In this document: positions 17,623 to 25,731 of the stretch, piece after piece
How the letters are laid out: each line of letters begins with the position of its first letter
How positions within the stretch are numbered: position 1 is the stretch's first letter
Assembly (NCBI RefSeq): GCF_947495665.1
Contig: NZ_CANLZV010000001.1
Span: forward strand, 558,001-622,000
Source of the DNA: an uncultured Sunxiuqinia sp.
Lineage (GTDB): Bacteria > Bacteroidota > Bacteroidia > Bacteroidales > Prolixibacteraceae
Direction of reading: 5' to 3'
Length of the DNA: 64,000 nt
Position numbers and translations under genes: made by a program
Notes under the pieces: generated by a model
What the model saw: only the letters and a program-made list of their open reading frames with translations
Told to the model about the DNA's origin: nothing
Database searches by the model: none

Positions 17623-18387
17623 TTAAAATTTAGAACTGATACCCAATGAAAACCAAAATTCATCTTCTATATCATTTCGCTGGTTAAAAGACCATTGCTT
17701 GTTGATGGCAGCAGAAAGTTTGACAGCTTTTACTTTAAGCGAAGAGGAGATGTGCGAAGTCGCATGGGTCCAGCCAGAACCTCCGTCAAATACGCCAGTA
17801 TGATAGTTTACTGTACTTCCTATTTTAATGCGGCTCAAAACTGGAATAGTGTAAAAAAGGGAACACTCGTGAATGGTTCCATCGGTAAAGTCAATGCTTC
17901 CGAACGGACGAATGTAATACATGTTATAAGCGGGTATAACTGGACTATTGGCGATTTTGACAAGGTTGGTGAAAGTGATGCCTAGATTGTACTTCCATAG
18001 CATTTTTGTTTTGCTTGAACCATCCGTTGTGGCCATTTTTACATTGGGACAAACAACATAGTCAATAAAGCTATTGAGCTTTATGGCGAATCGTTTCTTT
18101 TTCAGAGCCTCTTTGTTATACTTCAGGAAAAACTCAATGTCGTCGTTGAAGCTCAGATTGCGGTCAGTAGGCAGAGATGCCCAGGCAGCCAGTGAAAAAT
18201 CGGTTTTGGGGATGGCATACTCGAGATAAGGATGTATAACCGGACCGTTATTAATATTTATATCCCAACCGTGCCATATTGAGCTGCTGGCTGTTGTTAA
18301 GTCGGCATAAAACATTTTGTCTTTCTGTCCCTTTGCAAAGGTTGAGCAGAAAACAATACTGATAATTACAATTGTTATTTTTTTCAT
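17623..18387 (-). CDS. Outer-membrane beta-barrel protein (TorF-like)
   Basis: About 254 residues when started at the ATG at 18387, which places the signal peptide (MKKITIVIISIVFCSTFAKG) at the N-terminus. An upstream in-frame ATG at 18456 would add 23 unlikely residues. The mature part alternates polar and hydrophobic residues and ends in aromatic FWFSLGISSKF, as outer-membrane strands do. The opening phrase SSSIWHGWDI with later PYLEY resembles the TorF/Gcw_chp putative porin family, though that assignment is tentative. It is the first gene of the IclR operon, so it could be the entry route for the substrate. Confidence 0.65.
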   Translation of the reverse strand: MKKITIVIISIVFCSTFAKGQKDKMFYADLTTASSSIWHGWDININNGPVIHPYLEYAIPKTDFSLAAWASLPTDRNLSFNDDIEFFLKYNKEALKKKRFAIKLNSFIDYVVCPNVKMATTDGSSKTKMLWKYNLGITFTNLVKIANSPVIPAYNMYYIRPFGSIDFTDGTIHECSLFYTIPVLSRIKIGSTVNYHTGVFDGGSGWTHATSHISSSLKVKAVKLSAAINKQWSFNQRNDIEDEFWFSLGISSKF

Positions 18388-18422
18388 ATGATAGTTCAAA
18401 TAAGAAACACGGTTTCTGGATT

Positions 18423-18430
18423 CAAATATA
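18423..18430 (-). promoter_or_regulatory. Putative -7 promoter element of the IclR operon
   Basis: TATATTTG on the minus strand fits TAnnTTTG and lies 35 bases upstream of the ATG at 18387. It falls inside the longer form of the barrel ORF, which supports the shorter start. Confidence 0.5.
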
Positions 18431-18505
18431 GAATCTTTTTTTTTATTTCCATCCATGATTTTTGACAGACCTTTTTTTTTCTAAACATATTCATTCCAAA
18501 GTTTT

Positions 18506-18523
18506 AAACTTTTTGAAAAGTTT
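18506..18523. promoter_or_regulatory. Candidate operator: AAACTTTT-TG-AAAAGTTT palindrome
   Basis: A perfect 8-bp inverted repeat with a 2-base centre, about 75 bases upstream of the putative -7 element. It is a plausible IclR site by position only. No second copy was found nearby. Confidence 0.35.
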
Positions 18524-18602
18524 AGATTTTCATTCCTGTTGATGTCATGATATCGTTGAAGTCGCAGATTACTGTTTTAATGTGACAAAGTTATTAGCCT
18601 GA

Positions 18603-19084
18603 GGTCGGCAAGTATCTTCTGTTGATTCTGGGTAATCAGGTTGAGGCTGCAAAATCAACCATGGACATTACTCTCCTTGGCGACAAAAAATACGGGCCTA
18701 CAGGCGACAGCATTGATATTATTTCAGTGATTGCTACCATTTTTGATTTGGCTAACATCATAGGTATTGGGGGCAACAGGTTAATGACGGACTTGATCAA
18801 CCAGTCAATGTCGCAATCAGCACCAATACGCCAATTATACTAATCATACTTATTACTGCCGTTGCTAGCCTATCGTTAGTAAAGGTGTTAGACGATTAAG
18901 CGAGTGGAACATGCGATTAGCAGTGGGCTACCTTATTTTTATGATTGTTGTGGGGGCGACCATATTCGTGTTCATATCCTTTGTACAAATCGTAGGTTAT
19001 TCTAATGGCGACTTTTTTGAAATCAGAAGCAGATTTTCCATGCTCTTTGCCGCCAAAGTATTTATGAACTGGAGTATTCAATAA
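18603..19084 (+). pseudogene. Decayed BCCT transporter fragment
   Basis: Three frame-shifted pieces align in order with the middle of a BCCT transporter. The first (from 18622) gives GDKKYGPTGDSIDIISVIAT, matching the intact gene's GDRMNGWPGYLIDVIAVLAT. The second (about 18825-18899) gives LIILIITAVASLSLVKVLDD and ends in a stop. The third (18908-19084) gives NMRLAVGYLIFMIVVGATIF, then FVQIVGYSNGDFF. Both ends of the protein, including the WWISWSP core, are missing. Several shifts and stops make expression of a transporter impossible. Confidence 0.75.
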
Positions 19085-19109
19085 CTTTAAAAGTCCAATT
19101 CCCCAACTT

Positions 19110-19265
19110 CACCGGCAGGTGAAAAGCGCGCTGGCCGAAAATTTGGCCCGGGTCAGCGGGGCCCTTGCGGGCGGAAGGATGAAATTTTCAGGCTGTTTCT
19201 TTTTTCCCTGCCCGTTCGGCAGGCGGGTGTTTCTTTTCATCGGAAAAGAAATGAAAGAACTCATT
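19110..19265. repeat. GC-rich intergenic repeat-like element
   Basis: A sharply GC-richer block (GCCGAAAATTTGGCCCGGG, then CCCTGCCCGTTCGGCAGGCGG) between the pseudogene and the dispersed repeats. A 29-codon frame starts at the ATG at 19180 (MKFSGCFFFPCP...GKEMKELI), but I know this string as a recurrent intergenic sequence in Bacteroidota rather than a gene. That recognition is from memory. Confidence 0.4.
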
Positions 19266-19429
19266 TAGCTAAGGCCTGACCATCAACAAAACCACCTCGT
19301 CACCGGTAAACCGGTGCCACTCCAGCTTGAAAAAAGAGGAGAAAAGACCTCAAGAATTTACGCACAATCCGAATAGTTGACGATCTGAGCATCTGAGAAT
19401 CAGGGAAACAGGTAGAAGACAGCAAGGAG

Positions 19430-19550
19430 AAGGCACGATCCCACGAACACATGAACTTACGAACCTTGGTACTATCTGAACATCTGAGAATCAATTTTAA
19501 CAGTCGAAGAGTAGCGAGAACAAAATCGAAAACCGATAACTGGAAACTGA
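19430..19550 (+). repeat. Second copy of the 121-bp dispersed repeat
   Basis: Matches 9422-9542 in the same orientation with about six mismatches and no gaps. It is followed by CTTCGCTGCGCTCGCAATGA, another common intergenic phrase. Nothing coding is seen in 19085-19710. Confidence 0.85.
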
Positions 19551-19710
19551 CAATAGCCTACAGATGGCTTCGCTGCGCTCGCAATGACGGAATTGGAACT
19601 CAGGTACTCAGCATTTTAAATTATCGATTCGCCGTTCGTTGGCGATCAGAACAGGGAAGCACTTGAAGGCTGATGCCCGATTTCTCAGGCTTTTTTTGTA
19701 GTTTCGGTTT

Positions 19711-19718
19711 TAATTTTG
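19711..19718 (+). promoter_or_regulatory. Putative -7 promoter element of the SpmAB-like gene
   Basis: TAATTTTG fits TAnnTTTG and lies 43 bases before the ATG at 19762. The ORF also has an upstream ATG at 19726, only 7 bases past this element, which argues for the later start. Confidence 0.4.
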
Positions 19719-19761
19719 AGATCGAGTGCCCGGCTCCCGGGCTTTGAATAAGCTTATTGGT

Positions 19762-21048
19762 ATGGTATTAAATTACATATGGATCGGATTCTTTCTGGTG
19801 GCCTTTGTGGTTGCTCTTATTCGCGTGATGGGATATTTGTTTCGCGACTTTTTTGCCGATGCGCTGGGCATTATTTTCACCGAAGTTGACCTGCATGTTT
19901 TTAAGGACATGGTGGATGCCTCCTTTTCGATGGCTACCGCCAGTGTCGAATTGATTATTGCGTTAATCGGTGTAATGGTGCTGTGGCTGGGCATTATGAA
20001 AGTTGGCGAAGACGGGGGGGCGGTGAACATTATTGCCCGGATTTTCGGACCGTTTTTTAACAAGCTTTTCCCGGAGCTGCCTAAAAATCATAAATCGATT
20101 GGGGCCATGATGATGAACCTTTCGGCCAATATGCTGGGGCTGGACAATGCGGCAACACCGCTGGGCCTGAAAGCCATGGAGGACTTGCAGGAGCTGAACG
20201 TGGAAAAGGACAAAGCCTCGAACGCGCAGATTATGTTTTTGGTGCTGAATACCTCGGGGCTGACGGTGATTCCGGTGAGTATTCTGGCTTACCGGGTGGC
20301 TGCTGAGTCGCAAATGGTTTCGGTGGTTTTCCTGCCCATCTTGTTAGCCACCTATTTCTCCACCCTTGCCGGTCTCATTTCGGTATCAATCTACCAACGA
20401 ATCAATCTTTTTAACAAAACCGTGCTGGCCTACCTTGGAACAGCAACCGCTTTGATTGCCGCCCTGTTGTGGTGGTTCTCCGGCATGACACAGGACCAAA
20501 TCACCGAGGTATCGTCTTTTGGCGGTAACCTGATCATCTTTCTGATTATTATTGCCTTTATCTTTTTGGCATTTCGCAAGAAGATTGACGTTTACAATTC
20601 CTTCATTACCGGGGCGAAAGATGGGTTCAATGTCGCCATTAAAATCATTCCTTACCTGGTGGCCATGTTGGTCGGAATCGGCGTATTCCGGGCATCGGGA
20701 GCCATGGATTTGGTGATAAGTGGCATTAAAGGACTGGTTTCGCTGGTTGGGCTGAACACCGACTTTGTGGATGCCCTGCCCGTAGCTTTGATGAAACCGT
20801 TGAGTGGGAGCGGGGCACGCGGCGCCATGCTCGAAATTTATAATAACCCCGGTTTTGGGCCCGACTCTTTTGCCGGCTTGTTGTCCTCGGTTTTTCAAGG
20901 CTCAACCGAAACCACCTTTTATACCCTGGCGGTTTACTTTGGCGCGGTCGGAATATCAAGAACCCGCTATACGGTGGTGTGCGGCTTAATTGCTGACCTT
21001 ACCGGGATTATTGCAGCGATTCTGATCGCTTACCTGTTCTTTCATTAA
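19762..21048 (+). CDS. SpmA-SpmB-like nucleoside-recognition membrane protein
   Basis: About 428 residues from the ATG at 19762, where the first membrane helix (LNYIWIGFFLVAFVVALI) begins. The N-terminal half matches spore maturation protein A (NLSANMLGLDNAATPLGLKA) and the C-terminal half matches SpmB (VALMKPLSGSGARGAMLE, then STETTFYTLAVYFG). In spore formers these are two proteins; here they are one polytopic chain with about 10 helices, a common arrangement in non-sporulating Bacteroidota. The Gate/nucleoside-recognition fold suggests transport, but the substrate is unknown. It converges with the Dabb gene and overlaps it by 4 bases at the stop codons. Confidence 0.88.
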   Translation: MVLNYIWIGFFLVAFVVALIRVMGYLFRDFFADALGIIFTEVDLHVFKDMVDASFSMATASVELIIALIGVMVLWLGIMKVGEDGGAVNIIARIFGPFFNKLFPELPKNHKSIGAMMMNLSANMLGLDNAATPLGLKAMEDLQELNVEKDKASNAQIMFLVLNTSGLTVIPVSILAYRVAAESQMVSVVFLPILLATYFSTLAGLISVSIYQRINLFNKTVLAYLGTATALIAALLWWFSGMTQDQITEVSSFGGNLIIFLIIIAFIFLAFRKKIDVYNSFITGAKDGFNVAIKIIPYLVAMLVGIGVFRASGAMDLVISGIKGLVSLVGLNTDFVDALPVALMKPLSGSGARGAMLEIYNNPGFGPDSFAGLLSSVFQGSTETTFYTLAVYFGAVGISRTRYTVVCGLIADLTGIIAAILIAYLFFH

Positions 21049-21455
21049 AGGGCATCGTAAACAATCACCTTTTCCCATAAATCGCCATACTCTTCAATAA
21101 ATTTCAGATGAGTCGGATGGGTTTGGTAAGTTTCCTGGTCGGCCGGATTGTCGAAAACAGCCAGGTAGGAATAGCTGAACGAATCATCCACCACATCGCG
21201 GTGGGACGCAACAGCTTTGCCCCAGTGGTACATTTTAATTTCGGAGATGCTAACCAGCAGTTGCAGGCCTTCCTCAAAGCGTTTGCAATCGGCGGGCTTT
21301 TCCGGGTGTTTAAGCCAGAAATAAACCTGGTGCATGAAACTGCCTTTCAGCGCAATTTGCATTCCATTTGCCGGAGCCGAATGGATCAATTGCGGAGCCG
21401 CTAAAAGACTTGCTCCAGCCAGTGACTTCTTCAAGAATGAACGTCGATTTTTCAT
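21045..21455 (-). CDS. Exported Dabb (stress-responsive A/B barrel) protein
   Basis: A 136-residue protein with a Tat-like signal (RRSFLKKSLAGASLLAAP) followed by a ferredoxin-like alpha/beta barrel: FMHQVYFWLKHPE, YSYLAVFDNPADQETYQTHP, HLKFIEEYGDLW. Dabb proteins are small dimers, some of them catalytic on polyketides and many of unknown role. An exported form is seen widely in Bacteroidota. It stands alone, 105 bases downstream of kdsA. Confidence 0.82.
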   Translation of the reverse strand: MKNRRSFLKKSLAGASLLAAPQLIHSAPANGMQIALKGSFMHQVYFWLKHPEKPADCKRFEEGLQLLVSISEIKMYHWGKAVASHRDVVDDSFSYSYLAVFDNPADQETYQTHPTHLKFIEEYGDLWEKVIVYDAL

Positions 21456-21560
21456 AATCAGTTATGGTTTTAGGTGAAGAAACAGCTGAAAACGTCCGCT
21501 TAAGTTGGTGGAATCGTGTTTAGCTGCCTCTTACTGGTTTTTACGGTTTTGTGCGTTGGC

Positions 21561-22367
21561 CTACAGCTGGTCAACAACCTGTTTAAGTTTAACCAGTTTG
21601 GTCAGCAGGTCTTCCAACAGATCAAGTTTCAGCATATTGGCTCCATCCGATTTGGCAACTGCCGGATTGGGGTGCGTTTCAATAAAAATTCCGTCGGCAC
21701 CAACAGCCATCGCTGCCTTGGCAATGGTTTCAATCAGTTCGGGTTTTCCTCCGGTAACACCACTGGTTTGATTGGGCTGCTGCAACGAGTGAGTAATGTC
21801 CATAATCACCGGACAATTGTTCGCCTTCATCACCGGAATGCCCCGGTAGTCAACCACCAAGTCCTGGTAACCAAAGGTGGTTCCGCGCTCGGTAAGCATC
21901 ACATGGTCGTTGCCGGCATCGCGCACTTTGCCAACAGCAAACTGCATGGATTCAGCCGACAAAAATTGGCCTTTCTTGATGTTTACCACTTTGCCGGTTT
22001 CGGCTGCCGCTACCAGCAAGTCGGTTTGGCGGCAAAGGAAAGCCGGAATCTGCAACACATCAACATATTTTGCTGCCAAGGCTGCCTCGCTGGCCGAGTG
22101 GATGTCTGTTACGGTAGGAATGTTGAACTTCTCGCCTACAGCTTTCAGAATGCTCAGGGCCTTTTCGTCGCCAATGCCTGTGAAGGAGTCAATCCGCGAG
22201 CGGTTGGCTTTGCGGTACGAACCTTTAAAAACGAATGGAATTTCCAGCCGGTCGCAAATGGTGGCTATTTTTTCTGCTATATCAAAGGCCATTGATTCTC
22301 CTTCAATGACACAAGGACCTGCCAGCAAAAGGAAATTTTTGCCGGCATGTTTAAGTTTTGGAATCAT
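21561..22367 (-). CDS. kdsA: 3-deoxy-8-phosphooctulonate (KDO-8-P) synthase
   Basis: Condenses phosphoenolpyruvate with arabinose 5-phosphate to make KDO-8-phosphate for lipopolysaccharide core synthesis. The TIM barrel shows LLAGPCVIEGE at the start, FKGSYRKANRSR, DIHSASEA, LQIPAFLCRQTDLL, KKGQFLS and ITHSLQQPN. The Cys in GPC marks the metal-dependent class, as in Aquifex, rather than the Asn-containing E. coli type. The ATG at 22367 (MIPKLKH) gives a usual length of 268; an ATG 27 bases upstream adds an atypical basic tail. It follows nadD on the same strand after 143 bases. Confidence 0.95.
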   Translation of the reverse strand: MIPKLKHAGKNFLLLAGPCVIEGESMAFDIAEKIATICDRLEIPFVFKGSYRKANRSRIDSFTGIGDEKALSILKAVGEKFNIPTVTDIHSASEAALAAKYVDVLQIPAFLCRQTDLLVAAAETGKVVNIKKGQFLSAESMQFAVGKVRDAGNDHVMLTERGTTFGYQDLVVDYRGIPVMKANNCPVIMDITHSLQQPNQTSGVTGGKPELIETIAKAAMAVGADGIFIETHPNPAVAKSDGANMLKLDLLEDLLTKLVKLKQVVDQL

Positions 22368-22510
22368 CTTCTCTTTTTTTAGGCGAAGATACAAATTGCA
22401 AGGAAACCTGAAGGAATTGCGGGCAGAATAATGACCGGCTGAGAGCAGGAGGACGGATGTAAGCGGAAAAACTAGCCCGTTGCCAGGCCGCCAGCTTATG
22501 AAAGCGATAC

Positions 22511-23083
22511 TTACTGGTAGAAACGCATTTCTTCGATGTACTGCCAGGTAGCCGGTGGAATAAAGTGCCGGATGTCTTTGCCATTGGCAATGGCTTTTCG
22601 GATAAATGAAGCCGAAATTTCCATGACCGGAGCATCGATAAATTGGATGTTGGGATGGCTTTTCAGCTGATCTTTGTCAAAGCCCGGACGCGGATAAACA
22701 AGCAGCTTATAGTTGTCCAGCAGCATGTCCACATTCTTCCATTTATCAATCGATTCGAGGTTATCCGCCCCCATGATCAGGTAGAAATCATACGACGGGT
22801 ATTGGTCCTTCAAATACGTCAGCGTATCGATGGTGTAGGAGGGGCGGGGAAGGTTGAACTCGATGGAAGAAGCCTGAAACCGATAATCTTTGCCAATGGC
22901 CCGATTGACCAATTCAAGCCGCTGGTAGTTGTCCAGCAGCTTTTGCTTGGTTTTAAATGGGCTTTGGGGGCTTACAACAAACCACAGCTGGTCAATTTCA
23001 GAAAATTCAACCAGGTAGTTGGCAATGGCTAAATGGCCAATATGAATGGGGTTAAATGTTCCGAAATAGAGTCCAACTTTCAT
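22511..23083 (-). CDS. nadD: Nicotinate-nucleotide adenylyltransferase
   Basis: A 190-residue enzyme that makes deamido-NAD from NaMN and ATP in NAD synthesis. The nucleotidyltransferase motif GTFNPIHIGHLAIAN is at the N-terminus, LIMGADNLESIDKWKN is in the middle and ISASFIRKAI (the ISxxxxR motif) is near the end. It begins nine bases after gmk, in the yicC-gmk-nadD order common in Bacteroidota. Confidence 0.95.
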   Translation of the reverse strand: MKVGLYFGTFNPIHIGHLAIANYLVEFSEIDQLWFVVSPQSPFKTKQKLLDNYQRLELVNRAIGKDYRFQASSIEFNLPRPSYTIDTLTYLKDQYPSYDFYLIMGADNLESIDKWKNVDMLLDNYKLLVYPRPGFDKDQLKSHPNIQFIDAPVMEISASFIRKAIANGKDIRHFIPPATWQYIEEMRFYQ

Positions 23084-23092
23084 AACCGATGT

Positions 23093-23662
23093 TTAGCGAT
23101 GGATAAAATCAGTGACTAGTTTTTCGGCATTGGCCAAGGTAACCGACAACTCTTCGCTAACCAAAATCACATCGAAATTGGGGGCGAAGGTTAATTCGTA
23201 AGCGGCTTTTTCCACCCGCTTTTCAATTACCTCGGGCGCATCGGTTGAGCGTCCGACCAACCGGTTGCGCAACTCCTCAATGGAAGGGGGCTGAATGAAA
23301 ATGGCCAGCGCTTCGTCGCCATAGTATTTTTTGATGTTGATTCCACCGACCACATCCACGTCAAACACCACGTGTTTTCCCTTGTTGCGAATGCGTTCCA
23401 CTTCCTCTTTTAAGGAACCGTAGCTAGTTCCGGGGTAAACTTCTTCCCACTCCAGAAAGTCGCCATTGGCCACCTTTTGCTGAAACTCGTCCTGGCTCAG
23501 GAAATAATAGTCCTTGCCATGGGTTTCGGTGTGGCGGGGTGGGCGGCTGGTGGCTGAAATCGAAAACTCCAGTCCCAAATTCTGACTCAACAGATGTTTG
23601 ACAACGGTTGTTTTGCCAGCTCCGGAAGGGGCCGAAAATATAATTAATTTACCTTTTTTCAT
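23093..23662 (-). CDS. gmk: Guanylate kinase
   Basis: Phosphorylates GMP to GDP. Walker A SAPSGAGKTT lies near residue 10, followed by SATSRPPRHTETHGKDYYF (GMP binding), EWEEVYPGTSYG and the lid segment RLVGRSTD. About 189 residues from the ATG at 23662 (MKKGKLIIF); an ATG two codons upstream is also possible. Lies between yicC and nadD. Confidence 0.95.
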   Translation of the reverse strand: MKKGKLIIFSAPSGAGKTTVVKHLLSQNLGLEFSISATSRPPRHTETHGKDYYFLSQDEFQQKVANGDFLEWEEVYPGTSYGSLKEEVERIRNKGKHVVFDVDVVGGINIKKYYGDEALAIFIQPPSIEELRNRLVGRSTDAPEVIEKRVEKAAYELTFAPNFDVILVSEELSVTLANAEKLVTDFIHR

Positions 23663-23697
23663 GTTCAACTAAATTCTAAAAATGGCTGTGTGCCCGT

Positions 23698-24573
23698 TTA
23701 CAGGATGTTTAGCATTTGTTCTTTGATACGCTCCAGGGCGTCTTTCATTTGCACCACAATACGCTGGATGTTGCTTTCATTGGCTTTACTTCCCAGGGTA
23801 TTGATTTCGCGACCAATTTCCTGTGCAATAAAACCCAGTTTTTTTCCGGCTACTTCATGGCTTTCCATGGTTTCCAGGAAATAATTGCAATGGTTGAGCA
23901 AGCGCACCTTCTCTTCGTTGATGTCCAGTTTTTCCATATAATAGATCAACTCCTGCTCAAAACGATTCTGGTCGTAGTTGCCATTCAGGTTCAACTCATT
24001 CAAGCTGTCTGAAATACGTGTTTTAACATTTTCCAGCCGTTGCTTTTCGAAGGGTTCAACCTGTTCCATCAATTGCATGATCTCCTGTATGTTTGAGCGA
24101 ATGTCCTTTTCCAGGGCAATGCCTTCCTGAGCCCGAAATTGATCAACCGATGCAATTACTTTTTGAACGTTGGCATAAATGGTTTCCCATTCTTTTTCAT
24201 CCAGTTCTTCATAAACTGTTTTTACCGTGTCGGGCAACCGCATGATGGATTGCATGATCTGGTCGGTAATGGGCAGACCCAGTTTTTCGTGGATGCTACT
24301 CAGCTGGCGGTAATAGGCTGCTACAATGTTTTCGTTGATGGCTGAATTACTCTCGGTACCCAGGTTTTCCAGGTAAAGCGAGAAATCCATTTTTCCGCGC
24401 ACCAGTTTTTCATTGATTTCTTTCCGTATTACAATATCCTTTTCACGGTAAAGGGCCGGTATCCGGGAGTTAATATCCAGTTGCTTGCTGTTCAGTGTTT
24501 TCAGCTCAATCGTAATTTTTTTGTTTCCGGTTTCAAATTCGGCTTTTCCGTAGCCAGTCATCGATTTGATCAT
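23698..24573 (-). CDS. yicC: YicC-family endoribonuclease
   Basis: About 291 residues from the ATG at 24573. It starts MIKSMTGYGKAEF, the hallmark of YicC/YloC, and ends with the conserved EIGREINTLGSKANESNIQ followed by VQMKDALERIKEQMLNIL. YicC-family proteins are ribonucleases implicated in RNA turnover. The longer ORF start at 24597 adds eight residues before the conserved N-terminus. Cotranscription with gmk 35 bases downstream is likely. Confidence 0.93.
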   Translation of the reverse strand: MIKSMTGYGKAEFETGNKKITIELKTLNSKQLDINSRIPALYREKDIVIRKEINEKLVRGKMDFSLYLENLGTESNSAINENIVAAYYRQLSSIHEKLGLPITDQIMQSIMRLPDTVKTVYEELDEKEWETIYANVQKVIASVDQFRAQEGIALEKDIRSNIQEIMQLMEQVEPFEKQRLENVKTRISDSLNELNLNGNYDQNRFEQELIYYMEKLDINEEKVRLLNHCNYFLETMESHEVAGKKLGFIAQEIGREINTLGSKANESNIQRIVVQMKDALERIKEQMLNIL

Positions 24574-24728
24574 GCGGTAATTTTTAGTTGCCTGCAAAGT
24601 TAATATTTTAATAGGAGTTCAAGGGCATGCTCAAGTAAGTTTTTAAGGTCATGCAGGGCTTGACGGAGAAAGTTGGAATCCTGGATTTTTATTGGTTGAG
24701 CGTGGCATTGTTTCATCGGAAACTTAAA

Positions 24729-25673
24729 TTAGGTTTCGTCAGTTAAGCTTGAAAAGAAATATTTGCTGCGACGTTCCGGGATTAGTATTTCCAGCGCCTG
24801 AGGATTTATTTCCACGTTTATCTCCTTTAAGCGTCCAATAAGTTCCCCATCAATTTGGAGTTCCTTTTTACCGTAATTATGGATGGTCACCTTTTGGGCA
24901 CTAAAGCTTTTAATATAGTCTAATTCGTGAATTTTGTGGGTGAAGAAGGGAATGATCATTTGAAATAAATGCCACATGGAGTAGGGACGGACAAAAATGA
25001 TTTCAAACTGCCCGTCGCTGATGTTTCCCCGGGGATTGATGACGGCACCTGTTCCATATTTTGTTGCATTGGCTATGACCACCATATGTGCTTTTTGGGT
25101 GATTTTTTTTTGATCCAGCGTTACTGCAAATTTGAAGGGTTTAGCAGCAAAAAGCTCTTGGATGAAATGTTTGGCGTAACCTGTAAAACCCCGGATGCTG
25201 TCGCGTTCAAAACGTTTGATAACCTGAGCATTTATGCCAATGTCGGCCAGGTGAAGCGACAAGTGCGTGCCGTTGATTGTTATTGTGTCGATGGCTCTTG
25301 TTTTCCGGGCTGCAACAACTTCCAGAGCATCAGACAGGGTTTGCGGAATGTTCAGTTCTCTGGCCAGCCCATTGGCTGAGCCCATGGGGATTATTCCCAT
25401 GATAATTTTTCCATTGATCAGAATTTTGGCGACCAGGTTGCTGGTCCCGTCACCACCAACAGCTACGACTTTGTCCGGGGCAAATCTCCGGATTGCTTCA
25501 GCAATGAGCTGGTTGTCCTTTTCGCCTTTAGTATACTGAATTTCAAAAGCAAAATTTCGTTTCTCCGAAAATGTTTCAATTTTTTCTTTAAGGTCATCTT
25601 TAACGATGTCACCCGCAATTGGGTTGACTATAAATAGGATTCTTTGCGGTTTGTTCAATGACTTGTTTGGCAT
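24729..25673 (-). CDS. Diacylglycerol kinase-family lipid kinase (YegS/DagK-like)
   Basis: A 314-residue cytosolic or membrane-associated lipid kinase. It has the catalytic-domain motif VVAVGGDGTSNLVA near residue 75, then IPMGSANGLAREL and the C-terminal ELQIDGE. The family phosphorylates diacylglycerol or related lipids. It is divergently arranged, 58 bases from an App1-type lipid phosphatase gene, which points to opposing reactions on phosphatidate (inference). The 131-base gap to yicC at 24598-24728 shows nothing recognisable. Confidence 0.9.
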   Translation of the reverse strand: MPNKSLNKPQRILFIVNPIAGDIVKDDLKEKIETFSEKRNFAFEIQYTKGEKDNQLIAEAIRRFAPDKVVAVGGDGTSNLVAKILINGKIIMGIIPMGSANGLARELNIPQTLSDALEVVAARKTRAIDTITINGTHLSLHLADIGINAQVIKRFERDSIRGFTGYAKHFIQELFAAKPFKFAVTLDQKKITQKAHMVVIANATKYGTGAVINPRGNISDGQFEIIFVRPYSMWHLFQMIIPFFTHKIHELDYIKSFSAQKVTIHNYGKKELQIDGELIGRLKEINVEINPQALEILIPERRSKYFFSSLTDET

Positions 25674-25731
25674 ATGTTATGCATCTTTTTTTGTTTGTAA
25701 GCTATAAAACTCATGCCAAAAAAGTAGACTT

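Noticed and set aside
19180-19269. 29-codon peptide MKFSGCFFFPCP... as a small gene
   Set aside because: It lies in a GC-rich repeat-like block that I recall as recurrent intergenic sequence, and no partner gene is near.
20386-20898. 170-residue minus-strand ORF opposite the SpmAB-like gene
   Set aside because: Antisense to a clear membrane protein, with a composition typical of shadow frames.
21516-22295. 259-residue plus-strand ORF opposite kdsA
   Set aside because: Fully antisense to a well-supported gene; it is the product of kdsA codon usage.
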